Shown: one piece after another, positions 12,601 through 24,200 of the stretch
Layout: each line of letters begins with the position of its first letter
Numbering within the stretch: the stretch's first letter is position 1
NCBI GenBank assembly: GCA_000310025.1
Contig: FN649748.1
Coordinates: 2,306,047-2,367,450 of the forward strand
Direction of reading: 5' to 3'
Source of the DNA: Ectocarpus siliculosus
Taxonomy: Eukaryota > Sar > Phaeophyceae > Ectocarpales > Ectocarpaceae
DNA: 61,404 nt
The notes under the pieces: model-generated
Seen by the model: only the letters and a program-made list of their open reading frames with translations
The model's database searches: none
What the model was told of the DNA's origin: nothing
Program-made: the position numbers and the translations under genes

Positions 12601-15600
12601 ATGGCGGTCAAGGCACGAATGAAGTGTTGGCGCCGCGGCGCAGCAGCAACGGAGACCGGTGCATGAGGCGGGGGCAGGTGGAGCACGTTTTCGTTGCAAC
12701 AGCTGTCTGCAACAAAATTCTGTATGTGGACCATTGATTTCGTGCGCGTCTTGTTCAAGACCGACGGAGCACCGGGGGTACCGTGAGGGGTGTGTTGGCC
12801 ACCGACGGTAAAGCTGCGCTAGCCACGGGACCCCAAGACAGTTTGCAGCAGACTCACTCTGCAACGAACCCATGGAACAACCTCGTCCTCTCGCGCGGAT
12901 GAAGCGACTCCGAAATGAAACAGCTCCACACGACGAGGCTTCGACATTCTAGATACGATTTGCACGCTGGCTGGGCTAGAACAACGCAATCGTCCATGGT
13001 CACCATATTGTTGGTACGGTATGGCCAGCTGGAATTAGTGGCGTGTGGGGGGCTGAAACTACCCTTCTCTACACTGCCTGCTCCTGCTCGACACAGAAGA
13101 AACCTTTGTTACGCAACCGGTGAGTCAATCGGTTATGGTACATGCCGCGGCTATCACCCTGTCCTGTCTCCATCTCTATTGCCCTACCGCACTGCCGCAA
13201 AACACATGAACAACCCAGCCACCGAGCAGTCAGGCTATGACCCCGGCCCCTGGTCCCCTGTGCCCCGCCCACTGCCTTACCCCCTTCCATTTCAGCGGCA
13301 TCATCCCTCTGCGCAGCCGTCGCCGCCGCCTCCGCCTCCGCCTCCTTGGCCTCCTCTCTCAGCTTCCCGAGGAGGGCGGTGGCCCCGTCCGTGTTGGTAG
13401 CGTCCACCACGAAGATGGCCAGGTGGGCGTTGTCCACCGCGCTCCTGGCGCGGCGCATCCCCTCCCGCTCGATCTCGTCGTCGGTTGCCTTTGGTAGACC
13501 CGCGGTGTCGCTGCACAGGGGGGGGGGGGGGGACGCTGTCCGTGAAAATGGCAGTTGTGGTAGCAGCAACATGTTGCTGTGATACATTCCCCTATCGACT
13601 CCAATCTGTGTCCACTTCGGAGAGGACAAGTGTGTGTGTTCGTCCGTGCCGTGTAAGTTGCAGTGTTGGTAGCAGCAGCAAGCAGCAGAGCAGCAGAGCA
13701 GCAGAAGATCAGTAGCAGCAGCAGTGCTGCAATGATATATTACCAGCAGAACAATCCACAACCAAGAACTTCAATCTGCGTCCACTACGGAGACTAGAGC
13801 AGTGCGTGCGCGTTTTCGTCCCATCTGTTGGCAGTGAGGACTACACACGTTCTGCGTGCATACGTAGGTTTTGGCGTGTCAGCCGGGGTCACGTCGGAGC
13901 GCTTGTCGCAGCTGAAACGTACAAGGCCAAACAAAAATCGGCAAGCAAATCAATGTCGGCTCTGTCGGCGAGGGCAAGAGCAGCTGTGTCTGCCAGCAGC
14001 AGTGTGTATTAATAGCTGCACTCACTCGTTCCACCGCCACGCAGCACGCAGCCGGAGAGGAAAAAACAACTCATCAACATACACGTCCGTCCGTCGCTTG
14101 CCCCCCCGCCGCCCCCCAAAAATTCCAGCGCCCACACGCGTCACCTGAGCGTTACCGGAAGCCCGGCGATGTCCATCTGCACCTCGACAACGTCCCTCGT
14201 CGTCCCCGCCACGGGGCTAACGATAGCCGCCGGCCGCGCGGCCAGTAGGTTGAGCAGAGAGCTTTTTCCCGCGTTGGGGGGCCCCACGATGGCCACCCGC
14301 ACCCCCGACCGGACGATCTCCCCCCTGCCGCCGTCCCGTAGGTGCCTGTCAATCTCGGCCGCGAGCCCCCTGACCCGCGGCATCATCGCCGCGAAGGCGG
14401 CGTCGCCGCCCACGTCTTCCTGTGTCGGCGAATGATGCGCAAGTGCTCCGTGTTTGGTTGCCGGATTATCTAGCCCAGCGTCTTCTTAGTGTGTTGCGTG
14501 TCGCGTTCATCTCTGAGTGCGGTTCTCTGAGTGCTGATTTTTCCTAACATAGAATCTTCCTGTCTTGTGTCTACACAAGTACACAAGTTTTGTGTTTGGT
14601 GACTGATTATCTATCCTGTAGCATCGGCCACGGACTAGCACATGCGCAACATGTTTGGTGACTGATTATCTAGCGTGTAGCATCGGCCACGGACTAGCAC
14701 ATGCGCAAAAGCAAAAACACTCCGCGCATGTGTTTGGTAGAGTCCCGGTCAGGACACCTGGTAGGAGGCTTTGGCATGTGAACAACGGTTGGTCCTTTGG
14801 CACCTCTTTGGCATGTGAAGCTCCGACACCCCATTTTGCGTTATTTCAGAAACCGTTGGAATGGTCTGTCTTGCCTCAAGGCGAGAATGTGGTGCAACCC
14901 CACGTCATCCAGCCGTTCCAAGAAAACAAGCTGTGCTAAACAGGTGGCAAACGAACAGGGGAATTCCTGGGTGGTTCAGTCAAGGACACACGACTACTGT
15001 CTTCTAAGGTCAGAACAACCGCCAGGAGCCTGTTTCGAGACATAAAGGGTACCGTTGAGCACGAGCGGGAGATCGATGCTTGTAGAGGCAGGCGAAAACA
15101 AGGGCGAAAAGAAATAACGCACCGCGTCGTGGCGACAGGCTGATCGCGGCAAAACAACAGGCAAGACATCCGTGTGCAGCGCCCGTGTTTCGCCCCTAGA
15201 ATCATCAGACAGAATTAAGCAGGAGAGGCGCGAACGGGGGGGGGAGGGGTACACGATAAACAACGCGAGGGGGTGGGGACTTACCTCGTCGTCACCGAAG
15301 TCGATCACAGCCTCCGCGTGGGCGAGACAGCCCTTCAGCTGGTGCCGCCACTCCTCGTACATATCTCGCAAAGCACCGCCCATCTGCTTCAGAGCCTGTC
15401 CATAAAGGCATACATGCGCCAATCGAAAATCGACACGCGCCATATATATTATAAAGTGAAAATTTTAGATTTATCTTGAGTCATCTTCCAACCTGCGTTT
15501 TGGTCACATCTTTTCATCGGCCAGCCAGTGGAAAATCGAACAAAATCGTTCCAAAACCCTGCGCACCCGGGCCGGGGTATGCATTAAGAGCCCAATCGAG

Positions 15601-18081
15601 CAGACGAGCACCAAACGCAATTCGAATCGGCGATGCTTGCAGCCACGTGCGCACAGAAGTTTGCTGGGGCGTGGATAGGCTAACCTTGAGATCGTTGTAA
15701 AACAACAAGCTGTCTAGTATCAACGTACTACAGTAGTCATCGTGCACAACCACGTAGCGTTTCAGCGGATGAGGGTTGTGTTGTGGCACATCGACTAAGG
15801 GATCTGATATCCTTTGTTTGTTTGGGGCAACTTGCTTCCTTGAGATGGACGGGAGAGGGGGGGGAGGGGGTTACGCGGATAATTTGCAAAGAGCGTCGCC
15901 GTCATCATCCCATCTAATCTAGACGGCCGTAATTAAACCTCTCGGTCATGTTCGGACGCACTAGCCGGGCCACGCAGGACGGAACAGCCGCACTGGAAAC
16001 TTTAGCGGGTACGATGATTCTTCAACTGTTCTCCTCACGGAAACTTGCAAGCGGACATGCAATCTTGTACTCGGAGCGCGGATGTATCTGCACTGGGAGC
16101 GCGACTAGCTAGCACCTGCTTCCTTTGTGCAGCCGTGTCTGCGGCGATGAGGTCGGCCAGCCCCTCCACGCCCGTCAGGTCCATGCGCCCGTTGCCGTAG
16201 GCCCTCTGGGTGAACTCCCCCCGCTCCGCCAGCCGTACCCTTCTCATCCCCGAGGCCGCCCCCATGCCTGCCAGAGCGTCGAGGACGCCGTTGATGACGG
16301 CGCGGCTGCCGTGGGTGTGCAGCTCTACTGTGTCCTCGCCGGTGAAGCTGGAGAATAGGTCCCGGCGACAGCAATGGTGGGTGGGTGAGTGGGAAGGACG
16401 TGCTGAGATTCTTTGTTTACCCGCATTGCTTTTGCTGCTTGTCCAATGAGCTTGGTCGAATGGAGGTGGGGGATAGGTGGGGTCTGTTCGGAGGGAGGAG
16501 TGGTCAAAAGAAAAATACACCCATGCAACAAGAGCGAACTTGGGAGAAATATCTGCAGGGAAAACATTTCGTCTTCCACGTGATATTTGAAGTCCCACTT
16601 GCTGTGACATGGGTGAGCGGGGTTTGGGCCCACACGTGTATGAACGCTCTGCACAAGCAGACCCCCTTTGCCTTGGTGCTCAGGATAATTCTTCGCGTGT
16701 TTGTACCGTGCCTCGTGTCTGGGTATCAAGCTTTCATTCATTTTGATTAAAGGTTCAGGAAAAAGGGTGCACGAGGCAATCCGACGATTCTTTCGAATGG
16801 CGTAACTAACACTTCCCCGCGGTTCATTCTGGGGGTGTTCTTCACGCGAGGCAAGAGTTTCCGACGTGAAAGACGGCAGGAACCAGCTACATTGACCGGC
16901 ATGTTGTTGATACAGACCGGCACGACACCGCAGGCGTAATCAACGCAATGGTGACAAGAAGCGATCATAAGGATTTTGCAATGTAGTTGTTACAGTGGTT
17001 ATTGCTGATGCTTTCACAACAACCGACCCGTTCCGATCTCTGCTCAGTACCGTCCTACATCCGTCGCGGTCCAACTGACGCGGGATGTGCACCGTAGATA
17101 CCAAACGGCCGGTATTGTTGCATCTTTGGCGCAAGCGTACCTGCGTGGTCCTGGCATCCACAACACGAGAGCCTCGTCGAGCAAGTCCCCAGTCGCCGGG
17201 TCGTACAACCGCCGCACCACTGCTCGTCGCGCCGCAGGGAACGGCGGCAACCTTCGCCCCGCTCCCCCCCCGTTGACCACTGCTGGCGCCGCCGACGCCG
17301 CCACACCGGCGTCGCCTCCCGCGGACGCTTCCGCCGCGGTTACCGAAGATAGGTTCGCAGCAGACGTCAGAGCTTGTAGAACCTGCGCCGACAGTGGGCC
17401 GGAAATGCGGACGACTGCGACTCCCGCGGGTCCCGCATTTCCCGTAGCCAGAGCGAAGATGGTGTCCTCCGATGAGGAGGAAGACGCGGAAGGCAAGGGG
17501 GAACGTGTGGTACTGATCAGGTCACCGTCTTCCTTGTTGGTCCGAGGAAGTGTTTTCATGTTCGAACCCACTGCTCGCCGCAAGGCTGGACGCGGTGACG
17601 GTTCGCCAGTGGGTCCTCTGGCGATAGGATTTGTTGGTGAGGTGCCTGTTGGGGATGCTGCTAGGTGCTGTAGTCTTCTGCTGGTGCTGCTGGTGCTGCT
17701 GGTGCTGCTGATGCGGGGCAAGAGCGGAGATGCTGCCGGTGCCATTGGCGGGGTTGCGCCGCGTGTGCTGGTAATGGTACCGCCATGCAGTGATGCCCGT
17801 AAAGTTGATGTGCTGGGAATGTGTGGCAAGAGGTTCCTACGCTTCGGGTGGGACGCCAGTAGCAGCAGAAGGCGTTGACATGCTGAAGTAGATGTGGTGT
17901 GCGGTGCTAGCCGCATGGCCCTTGTTGTTGCAGTTGTTGATAAACCCGCTGAGGATGCTGGTATGAAACACGGGGCGCCTACGTGCGACAGCACCAGCGG
18001 CGATAACACCAGCAACAACGGAAGGGCCAGCGAAAATCCACGTGCCAGCATCTCGTGGTGCTTCGCACTGAGTGCCACCAA
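9603..18081 (-). CDS. mnmE: tRNA uridine-5-carboxymethylaminomethyl modification GTPase MnmE (TrmE), organellar
   Basis: MnmE works with MnmG to modify the wobble uridine of certain tRNAs. Seven exons, complement(join(9603..9792,12081..12504,13281..13510,14145..14419,15285..15395,16116..16347,17141..18081)), keep frame at every junction and give 800 residues. The N-terminal tetrahydrofolate-binding domain starts near residue 205 ([10 protein letters not shown]) and includes [13 protein letters not shown]. The G domain has GPPNAGKS (474-481), GTTRD (500-504), DTAG (521-524) and NKAD (618-621). The protein ends in FCIGK, the hallmark C-terminus with the catalytic Cys. Bacterial homologues have about 450 residues. 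The surplus is a 200-residue Ser/Thr-rich leader plus low-complexity inserts around NKAD, including an 11-Ala run. The leader starts with a hydrophobic segment (about 11-35) followed by PCFIPASS, resembling a heterokont signal-plus-transit peptide, so plastid targeting is likely but mitochondrial import is not excluded. The start at 18081 is the first Met of the open first exon. Confidence 0.92.
10015..10038. repeat. (GGGGCC)4 hexanucleotide repeat
   Basis: Four perfect GGGGCC units sit inside the large sixth intron of mnmE (9793-12080). Such units can form G-quadruplexes on one strand. No function is implied by the sequence. Confidence 0.85.
11021..11328. repeat. Foldback (inverted) repeat in an mnmE intron
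   Basis: The arm at 11021-11130 (TGAAGCAAATATCAAGGCAT onward) is a diverged reverse complement of 11219-11328. A third partial copy (about 11148-11216) lies between them in the same orientation as the right arm; both contain CGGCGGTTGAAGTGTC followed by GGGATGG. Transcribed, the arms could form a long imperfect hairpin. It looks like a foldback-type mobile element or a rearranged tandem repeat, and no transposase frame is present. Confidence 0.75.
13670..13725. repeat. AGC-rich microsatellite in mnmE intron
   Basis: An interrupted run of AGC/GCAGA triplets sits in the intron between the two central G-domain exons of mnmE (13511-14144). A poly-G run of about 15 at 13519-13533 lies directly before the acceptor of the downstream exon. 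Confidence 0.7.
14593..14708. repeat. Tandem duplication, 59-bp unit, in mnmE intron
   Basis: Two nearly identical copies, 14593-14649 and 14652-14708, each run from TGTTTGGTGACTGATTATCT to CATGCGCAA. A weaker third relative (GTGTTTGGTTGCCGGATTAT) is seen near 14450. The array lies in the intron upstream of the exon that carries the P-loop. Confidence 0.9.
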
Positions 18082-19126
18082 CGAAACAAGACGCTGGCAC
18101 TAAGCAGCAGCGGGTCCAGTTCCCCGCGAGCGAGAGCGCGGCGCAACCGGGGGCTCCGTCCACAGAGATGGGTAGTGCACTCCACGTCGGAATCCTACTG
18201 GAGGGCCCCACGGGAACTCACAGTCCTGTGAGCGGCCACCGAAACGAAATCACCTTCTCACGTCTGTGTAGCTGTTGGTGACACAGCATAGCAGTTTCTG
18301 GGTAAGGAGACGGCAGAATGCAGGTCGTTGTGGCCTGAAAGTCGAATGGAGTTGTAGGACGAGAGGGAGAAGAAGCAGAAAGAGACGTACTTTTTCGTGG
18401 GCTCAGTGCTCACTCAACACGGGGAGAACGGCGGAGAAATTCACGGAGGAGGGTGGCGGCCAACAGCATGTCAGCTGCCGCATCTTGGTATGCATGTGTG
18501 TATGCTACGACGAGTACGACTTGTATACGGCACTTGCCGAAATGGTACCCTCACAAGGTCCTAGAAATGGCCCACCTACGTAACGAAAACATAAACATTT
18601 ACTACACGAACACGGAGAACATGTATCTTTAGCTTTCAAGAGGAAAATCCTTGAGAGAAAATTCTGCGTACTGTATGTTTGTGTCGGATTGAAATCCTTA
18701 ATGAAATAGAAGTGAGTGATGGCTCACGCGAGATCCATTTCATTATTGGGTACTCCCGAATCCGGAGTACTTCAATTTATTGTGAACAACCCATCATCTG
18801 TCGCCCCAACGCCTGTCGACGACGATTGATTCCCCTTTTTCATACGCCAACGAAGCGGTTGATTATTATTGTTCGCCTAGGACCGGGGATCAAGTCCCGC
18901 CACCGCATACTTCCAAAAACAGATACAATATGGATTGGATGGTGGGGCATCAACAACAGATGTTCGAACTTGTGGAGCTTCTGACCATGTGGCAGACGTA
19001 GCGAACCGGTGTACTCACGCACAGAAAATTGCGAAGAAGTGGATCGCCTCGCCGCCAGACGGTCGGGTTCTGGATACTCCTAGAAGGGGAGATTTGTTGT
19101 AGGAGCAGACGGAAACAAATCAAGGT
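18082..19126. other. Intergenic region upstream of mnmE
   Basis: This contains the presumed mnmE promoter. No gene is supported. A tRNA-like T-arm (GGGGATCAAGTCCC at about 18885-18900) is visible, but no matching acceptor stem or anticodon arm can be drawn, so no tRNA is called. Confidence 0.4.
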
Positions 19127-19129
19127 TTA

Positions 19130-20320
19130 GGGCGTATATTAACGAAGTGCCGAAAATCAAAATCGAAAAAGTCAAAATCAAAATCGAGATCTGATTGGTC
19201 GAATATCTGCTACCTCCTGACGATTTTATGGAAGTTCCTCTGTCTGGGGACTTTTTTTATCAAAATCAAAATCAAAGAGGAGAGGAGTTCAAGACTTCGA
19301 AGGCTTGGAGCACCTGCCGCGAGGCCGCTGCAAAGCAAGAGCACGACATGACCTGCTGCACACTGCTCATAGAGGGGCTATCGGCACCCTACCACCGACA
19401 CCATGGCCGTTATTTGTAGCCAGAAGACTCTGCTCGCCGGCAAGCCACAAAACGGGCCGGCTCGTTGGGTGCTCGAGGAGAAAATGCCGATCGCGACAAG
19501 CGGTGAACGGACTGACGATCAGAACAGGGCTGCGCGGCTTTTTCGGGCTGTTCCGTGCGGGAGAGGGTAGTTGCAACCTTTTTTCTCCACACTCACGATA
19601 CCCCAAGGCATCTAACCTTGTACGAGACAGATGGTGGGTAAAGCTACCTCCCGTCGCGTGGCATTGCTAATGCTGTTGCTTCCTCCTTCGAAGAGTTATC
19701 GCTGAAAAACTAAACTGTGAGCAGACATTCGGCGCGAACTTGAACTATCCGCTCTCTGACGTGGATTTTTTAGGGTCAACCAAAACTTTTTTCCCTACAC
19801 GCACGATAACCCACGGTAGCAGACCTTGGACTTGAAAGATGGAGTAGGGACGTACCTCCTGCCGCGTGGCGTTGCTGTTGTTGTTGCTTCCTCCTTCGGA
19901 AAGTTATCGGTGGATATCACAACACGTGGCGGCCCAAAACACCCAACTTGAAGTGACCGCTCGCAACCGTTGGCATTTTTGCTTCAACACAACCTTTTTT
20001 TTCCGTGCGCATTCGGCACCTCACGGCCCCAAACCTTGGCATTGCCCAACAGCCCATGTCTCCAGCTCCTTCCGGATACCGTTCTTGAGGCAACTCGTTG
20101 AGTATTTGGCGAGATATCGGCCAACACGTGAACAGAAGAGCGTAAAACGCACCCTAGAAAAACCACCGCTGCGCTGCTGGCTCTTCCCCTGGCGCCAGGT
20201 CTTTTTGATTTTTTGCCTCATCTGTCTCCTATCCTCGTTAACCTACACGACCCTCTTTTTTCAGTTTTCCACGATAACGCATTTTGATTTTGATTTTTGG
20301 CACTTCGTTATTATACGCCC
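19130..20320. mobile_element. Non-autonomous PIF/Harbinger-like (Tourist-type) DNA transposon
   Basis: The 1191-bp element has terminal inverted repeats of about 35 bp. The left end begins GGGCGTATATTAACGAAGTG and the right end, read in reverse complement, begins GGGCGTATAATAACGAAGTG; about 33 of 35 positions agree. The element is flanked by TTA at 19127-19129 and TTA at 20321-20323. A 3-bp TWA target duplication and GG-starting inverted repeats are typical of the PIF/Harbinger superfamily. Inside, two related segments about 250 bp apart (around 19630-19700 and 19850-19915) share TTGCTTCCTCCTTCG, so the interior is partly duplicated. No transposase-like frame is present; it would have to be mobilised in trans. 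Classification rests on end structure only. Confidence 0.75.
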
Positions 20321-20482
20321 TTATTGAAAGTAGTCGAATTTGTAACGTCGTTGCTAGGGTATGCATAAATTGCCACGGAAATACGGGGTCCCCTCCGAAG
20401 CGGGAGCATGGGAGTAGCCACCACCTCGGCACTCTATCGAAGCTAGGTGTTCACACAAAGTCTTACGAGGACTAGTCTACAG

Positions 20483-20671
20483 AGAGCAACGCAGAGACAA
20501 GGAGCGAGGTGGACACTGTGAGGGCTTCGGGTGGTTTGCCAGCTGGAGGAGCGGCAAACAAGTTTGGTCTTTCAATCAGCGAGCCGTGGAGGACCCGAGA
20601 GGGCCGCCCAACAGCAGCAGCAGTTGTACGAGGGAGCGCGCTGCTCCATCGCGGTGCCAGAGGAACGCCGG
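20483..20671 (+). CDS. Orphan exon-like segment, unknown product
   Basis: The stretch between an acceptor (TCTACAG at 20476-20482) and a donor (G|GTAAAG at 20671/20672) is open in one frame with fairly high third-position GC. It reads a polar, Ala/Gly-rich peptide including SEVDTVRASGGLPAGGAANK and LSISEPWRTREGR. No partner exon with matching phase was found on either side, and the peptide is not recognised. It lies between the transposon and the 3' end of the opposite-strand flagellar gene. Confidence 0.25.
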
Positions 20672-21289
20672 GTAAAGCCTCTTCTTGCCTAGCGACCAAG
20701 ATGAGTCGCGAAAAGGGGGAGGGGGACAATGCGGACGGCATCCCCTCATAGAGGTTATACAAAATCCCCAACGGCTGTCAAGGATGATTCATTCTTTACG
20801 TTTTCACAATGCCCTACGATTCCACAGGTACAGTAGCCGGTCGCTCGCCCCGGTGGTTGTTCAGTTGGGAACTTTTCGTAGATGTTCTGACGCGAGAATA
20901 TGAGTTCGAATCTTCCTGAAGCGACGAACGTCGCAGATGTAGAGGTATAAAGCAATATTGTGAGTTGATACAACGAAGAAAAAGGGGCCACGGAATGAGT
21001 CCTTGTCGATTTCCTTTGAAGTCGAGCATTGCAAGACAACGGAAGGTGGAAAAAAAAAGTGCGTGTGGCTTTTTCTCGAGTATGACTTGGTGGCCTCGGC
21101 TGGGTGCATCAGACACAAGCCGATACGGAGTTCGGGTTTTGGGCTCTTGGGCGTAATACTTCGTCTTGGAAACCAAAGTTCGGCGTACAACCGCTCATTG
21201 ACTCGTTGATTGATGTATCTTCTTGTGTCATACGAAAACATCAACATCTGTTTAGTCTTCTTGAACAAGGGTCTGGTGGCCAGCTCAAA

Positions 21290-24200
21290 TCAAATTTTCG
21301 CGTCCACCGAGGGTGCTGCTACCGTTGTCTTGGCTTCCGCCGTTGCTGCTATTGCTGCCAAGGGCGCGCCCCCCCCAGTGGTGTGGGGGGTGGCCCCCTC
21401 CAGTCTCTTGTGCACTCTGTGTAAATCCTGCGAGTCACAAAGAAGCACGTGGGAACCGCGTAATCGGAAAGAAAGATCCGTCGAAAACCGTTTCGGCCAT
21501 TTTTTTCTCGGCGGCAACATCGCTGGCCAATGGGACAACTACAGACACGTACAAAGAGTCTCTCTGTGTTAGCTTTCGCATCACTACAAATCGTGGAATG
21601 ACTCAGAAACAGGTCGAAGCCTAGAGACGGATGACAACTGAACAACGAGTTCGGTCGCCCTCTTGGTGTAGTAAGTGGAAACCTCTCACACGTGTGACGG
21701 CTAAATGTAGAGCAGGGGTGCGTGCCAGCAAAAATGTGTACGTTCATATTTCATAACGCAGTTCACTCGCAATAACAGGAAATCGGGCTCCGCCCGACAA
21801 ACATCGGCGGCAAAAGACTTTCTCTTGCCAAGAACACCGAAAACCTAGCTTCAATTTTTTTGAAAGCTTACCGCGTACTCGTCCACGATGTCCCGGTAAT
21901 CGCCCATGTAATTCGCGATGTCCTCGAGCCGGTCCATCGCCAGCTTACCCTCGGCCTCGAGGTCCTCCAGCTTCTTCGGGCCTGACTTGCTCACAGGCCC
22001 GGACTTGCCGTTGGGAGCTCGCACTTCGACTGCCTGTGCGTGCAAAAATAATGACACCGACACATGCGTTCCATCACCACCCCAATACGATGGCTCTGGT
22101 GTAATGGTTACGACAATTGGACAAATTATTATCCCTCGTGCTTGGGTGCGTCTACTCTTGAATACGCCTTCCACCATGGAAATGACCAGCAGCATTCCAG
22201 TCACTTAACTTTCGAAGCGCTTCCTCAGGACGAAAGTGAACTCCAAAAAAAGAAATGAGCGACTGCTTACTCAAGTTCTAGACACTCACCGTTCTAACGT
22301 TGTCGTAAATCGTCCGGGTTGTCTACCCCCTGAGCTACTGTTAAATAGAAGGGTGACAATTCCACCCAATGTCAAACACCAAACACCCGTCCAGCTTTTT
22401 TGTGTGTCCACAAGAAAAGCTTGTTTGCGAAAAGAGGGAATCGTTCTCGACAAAGATTTGGTGAGAAGACCCCATGCTAAAGGGTACAGGTCGCCTCTGC
22501 AATACCTCCAGGTTTTTGCTGAGCCTTTTCTTGAGTGTTAAATGTGCAAGAGACACACCTTTCAGGGATGAACGGATCCTGACTGGCTGGTGGTGAGTCA
22601 ATTCGCTTCTTCACACGACCTTCTTCCGTGCGCAGTTAGTCGGATTCGCCAAGAGGCACTGCAACAAGCCTCACCTTGGATGTGGCCCCTCCGACCCCTC
22701 GTTTCGCCCGGGCTCCGACACACCTATCGAGGATGTTCGCCACCGCACCGAGAACCTAGAGAGTGAACGAGAGAGGGAGGTAGACGCATTGCTCAACCAA
22801 AAGTGACGCAAGTATCGTCTTCGAAGGCAGCTGATAAAGGTGCTGTTTGGCGGACAACAACTACCCCTCGGTGGCAATTTCCGACCTACATGGCGAAGGT
22901 GTTCCTCAATTGCATTGTATAGACGGACGTACGTACAGTAGGTGTGCGGGTAGTTCAGCGATGTTGAAACGTTTGCGAATTTTGAAGTTCGAGATATTCC
23001 AATGTGCCTTCGTCCCGTTCTCCCATTTTCCGGAAAATTCTGACTCGACAATGAAGAAACACTTGAACCTGCACCGGCGACGGCGCACAAGCCACAAACC
23101 ACACCTGCCCCATCTCCAGCGTCCTGTCGGACATGTTGCTGATCTTGTTATCGAGCTCGTTCTGCAGGAGCAGCACCTCTCGCCCCGTCATCTCTAGCAG
23201 CTTCTGCATCCCGGCTATCTCGTTGCTCTCGTTCAAGATTTCGTTCGTTCTGCGATGATACCCATTTTGTGCGGTAGCGATGAACGGATCTTTAGGAGGT
23301 TGGGGACTGAGCCCACCAGGGCTCGCCAACGTCGTAGCGGTAAGTTGATTACTGGCTCGTGCGGCAGGGTTGTCATGGGCTCGTGCGTCCTCGCTCCTGC
23401 TAAACCTCTGCCCAAAAACACAATAATTGGTGCAACAGCCAACGCGCATTGTGTGCAAGCGGATCTTGATTTTCACCTCTCTTTGGTGTAGTTGCTGAAC
23501 TCCGACCTCAGCCTCTCTGTCTCCCCCTCGTCCCTCGCCTGGGCCTCGTTAAGGTTCTTGTTGGCGTCCTTGAGGGTAGCGAATCGCTTGAGCAGGTCCT
23601 GCACTTCCGAGTAGTCCTCGGTCGCCGCTTCCACTACCTAGAAGACGGTGGCGTCGTGTTGTGGCAGTCGATGCCTCTCGTTGGGTGTGGTCGTTGCACA
23701 CATGACCTCGACCCAATCGGTCGCGGAAAACGTTCGTGAGGTTGCACTTGGTAAAGAGGAGGATCTCCGCTACTAAGACAGGAATGGAGACCGACCAGAA
23801 AATAGCCGAGCGGTTGTAAGCTTTTCGGGGTCGCAGATTGGTTTGATACCAAACACACCGTTGGCGGGTAAATCGCCAAGTCTGCGCTGCGCCAAACCAT
23901 TGTCGGCCGCGACGTCTTCTATGTCGCCCCCCCCCCCCCCCCCGGGGCCTTGGTCCCACCCCCCAGGGCTGGCAAAAGTAAAAATACCCCCCCCCCCCGG
24001 GGCCGTTCAAAACCCCTCACCCCCCCTTTCCCCCCCCCCAATTTTAAATTTCCCGGGCCAAAAAATCCGGAAAACGNNNNNNNNNNNNNNNNNNNNNNNN
24101 NNNNNNNNNNNNNNNNNNNNNNNNNNNNNNNNNNNNNNNNNNNNNNNNNNNNNNNNNNNNNNNNNNNNNNNNNNNNCCCTCGCCCCAATCGGTGGGGGAA

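Noticed and set aside
18840-18960. Possible tRNA gene
   Set aside because: Only a T-arm-like hairpin is present; no acceptor stem or anticodon arm can be paired.
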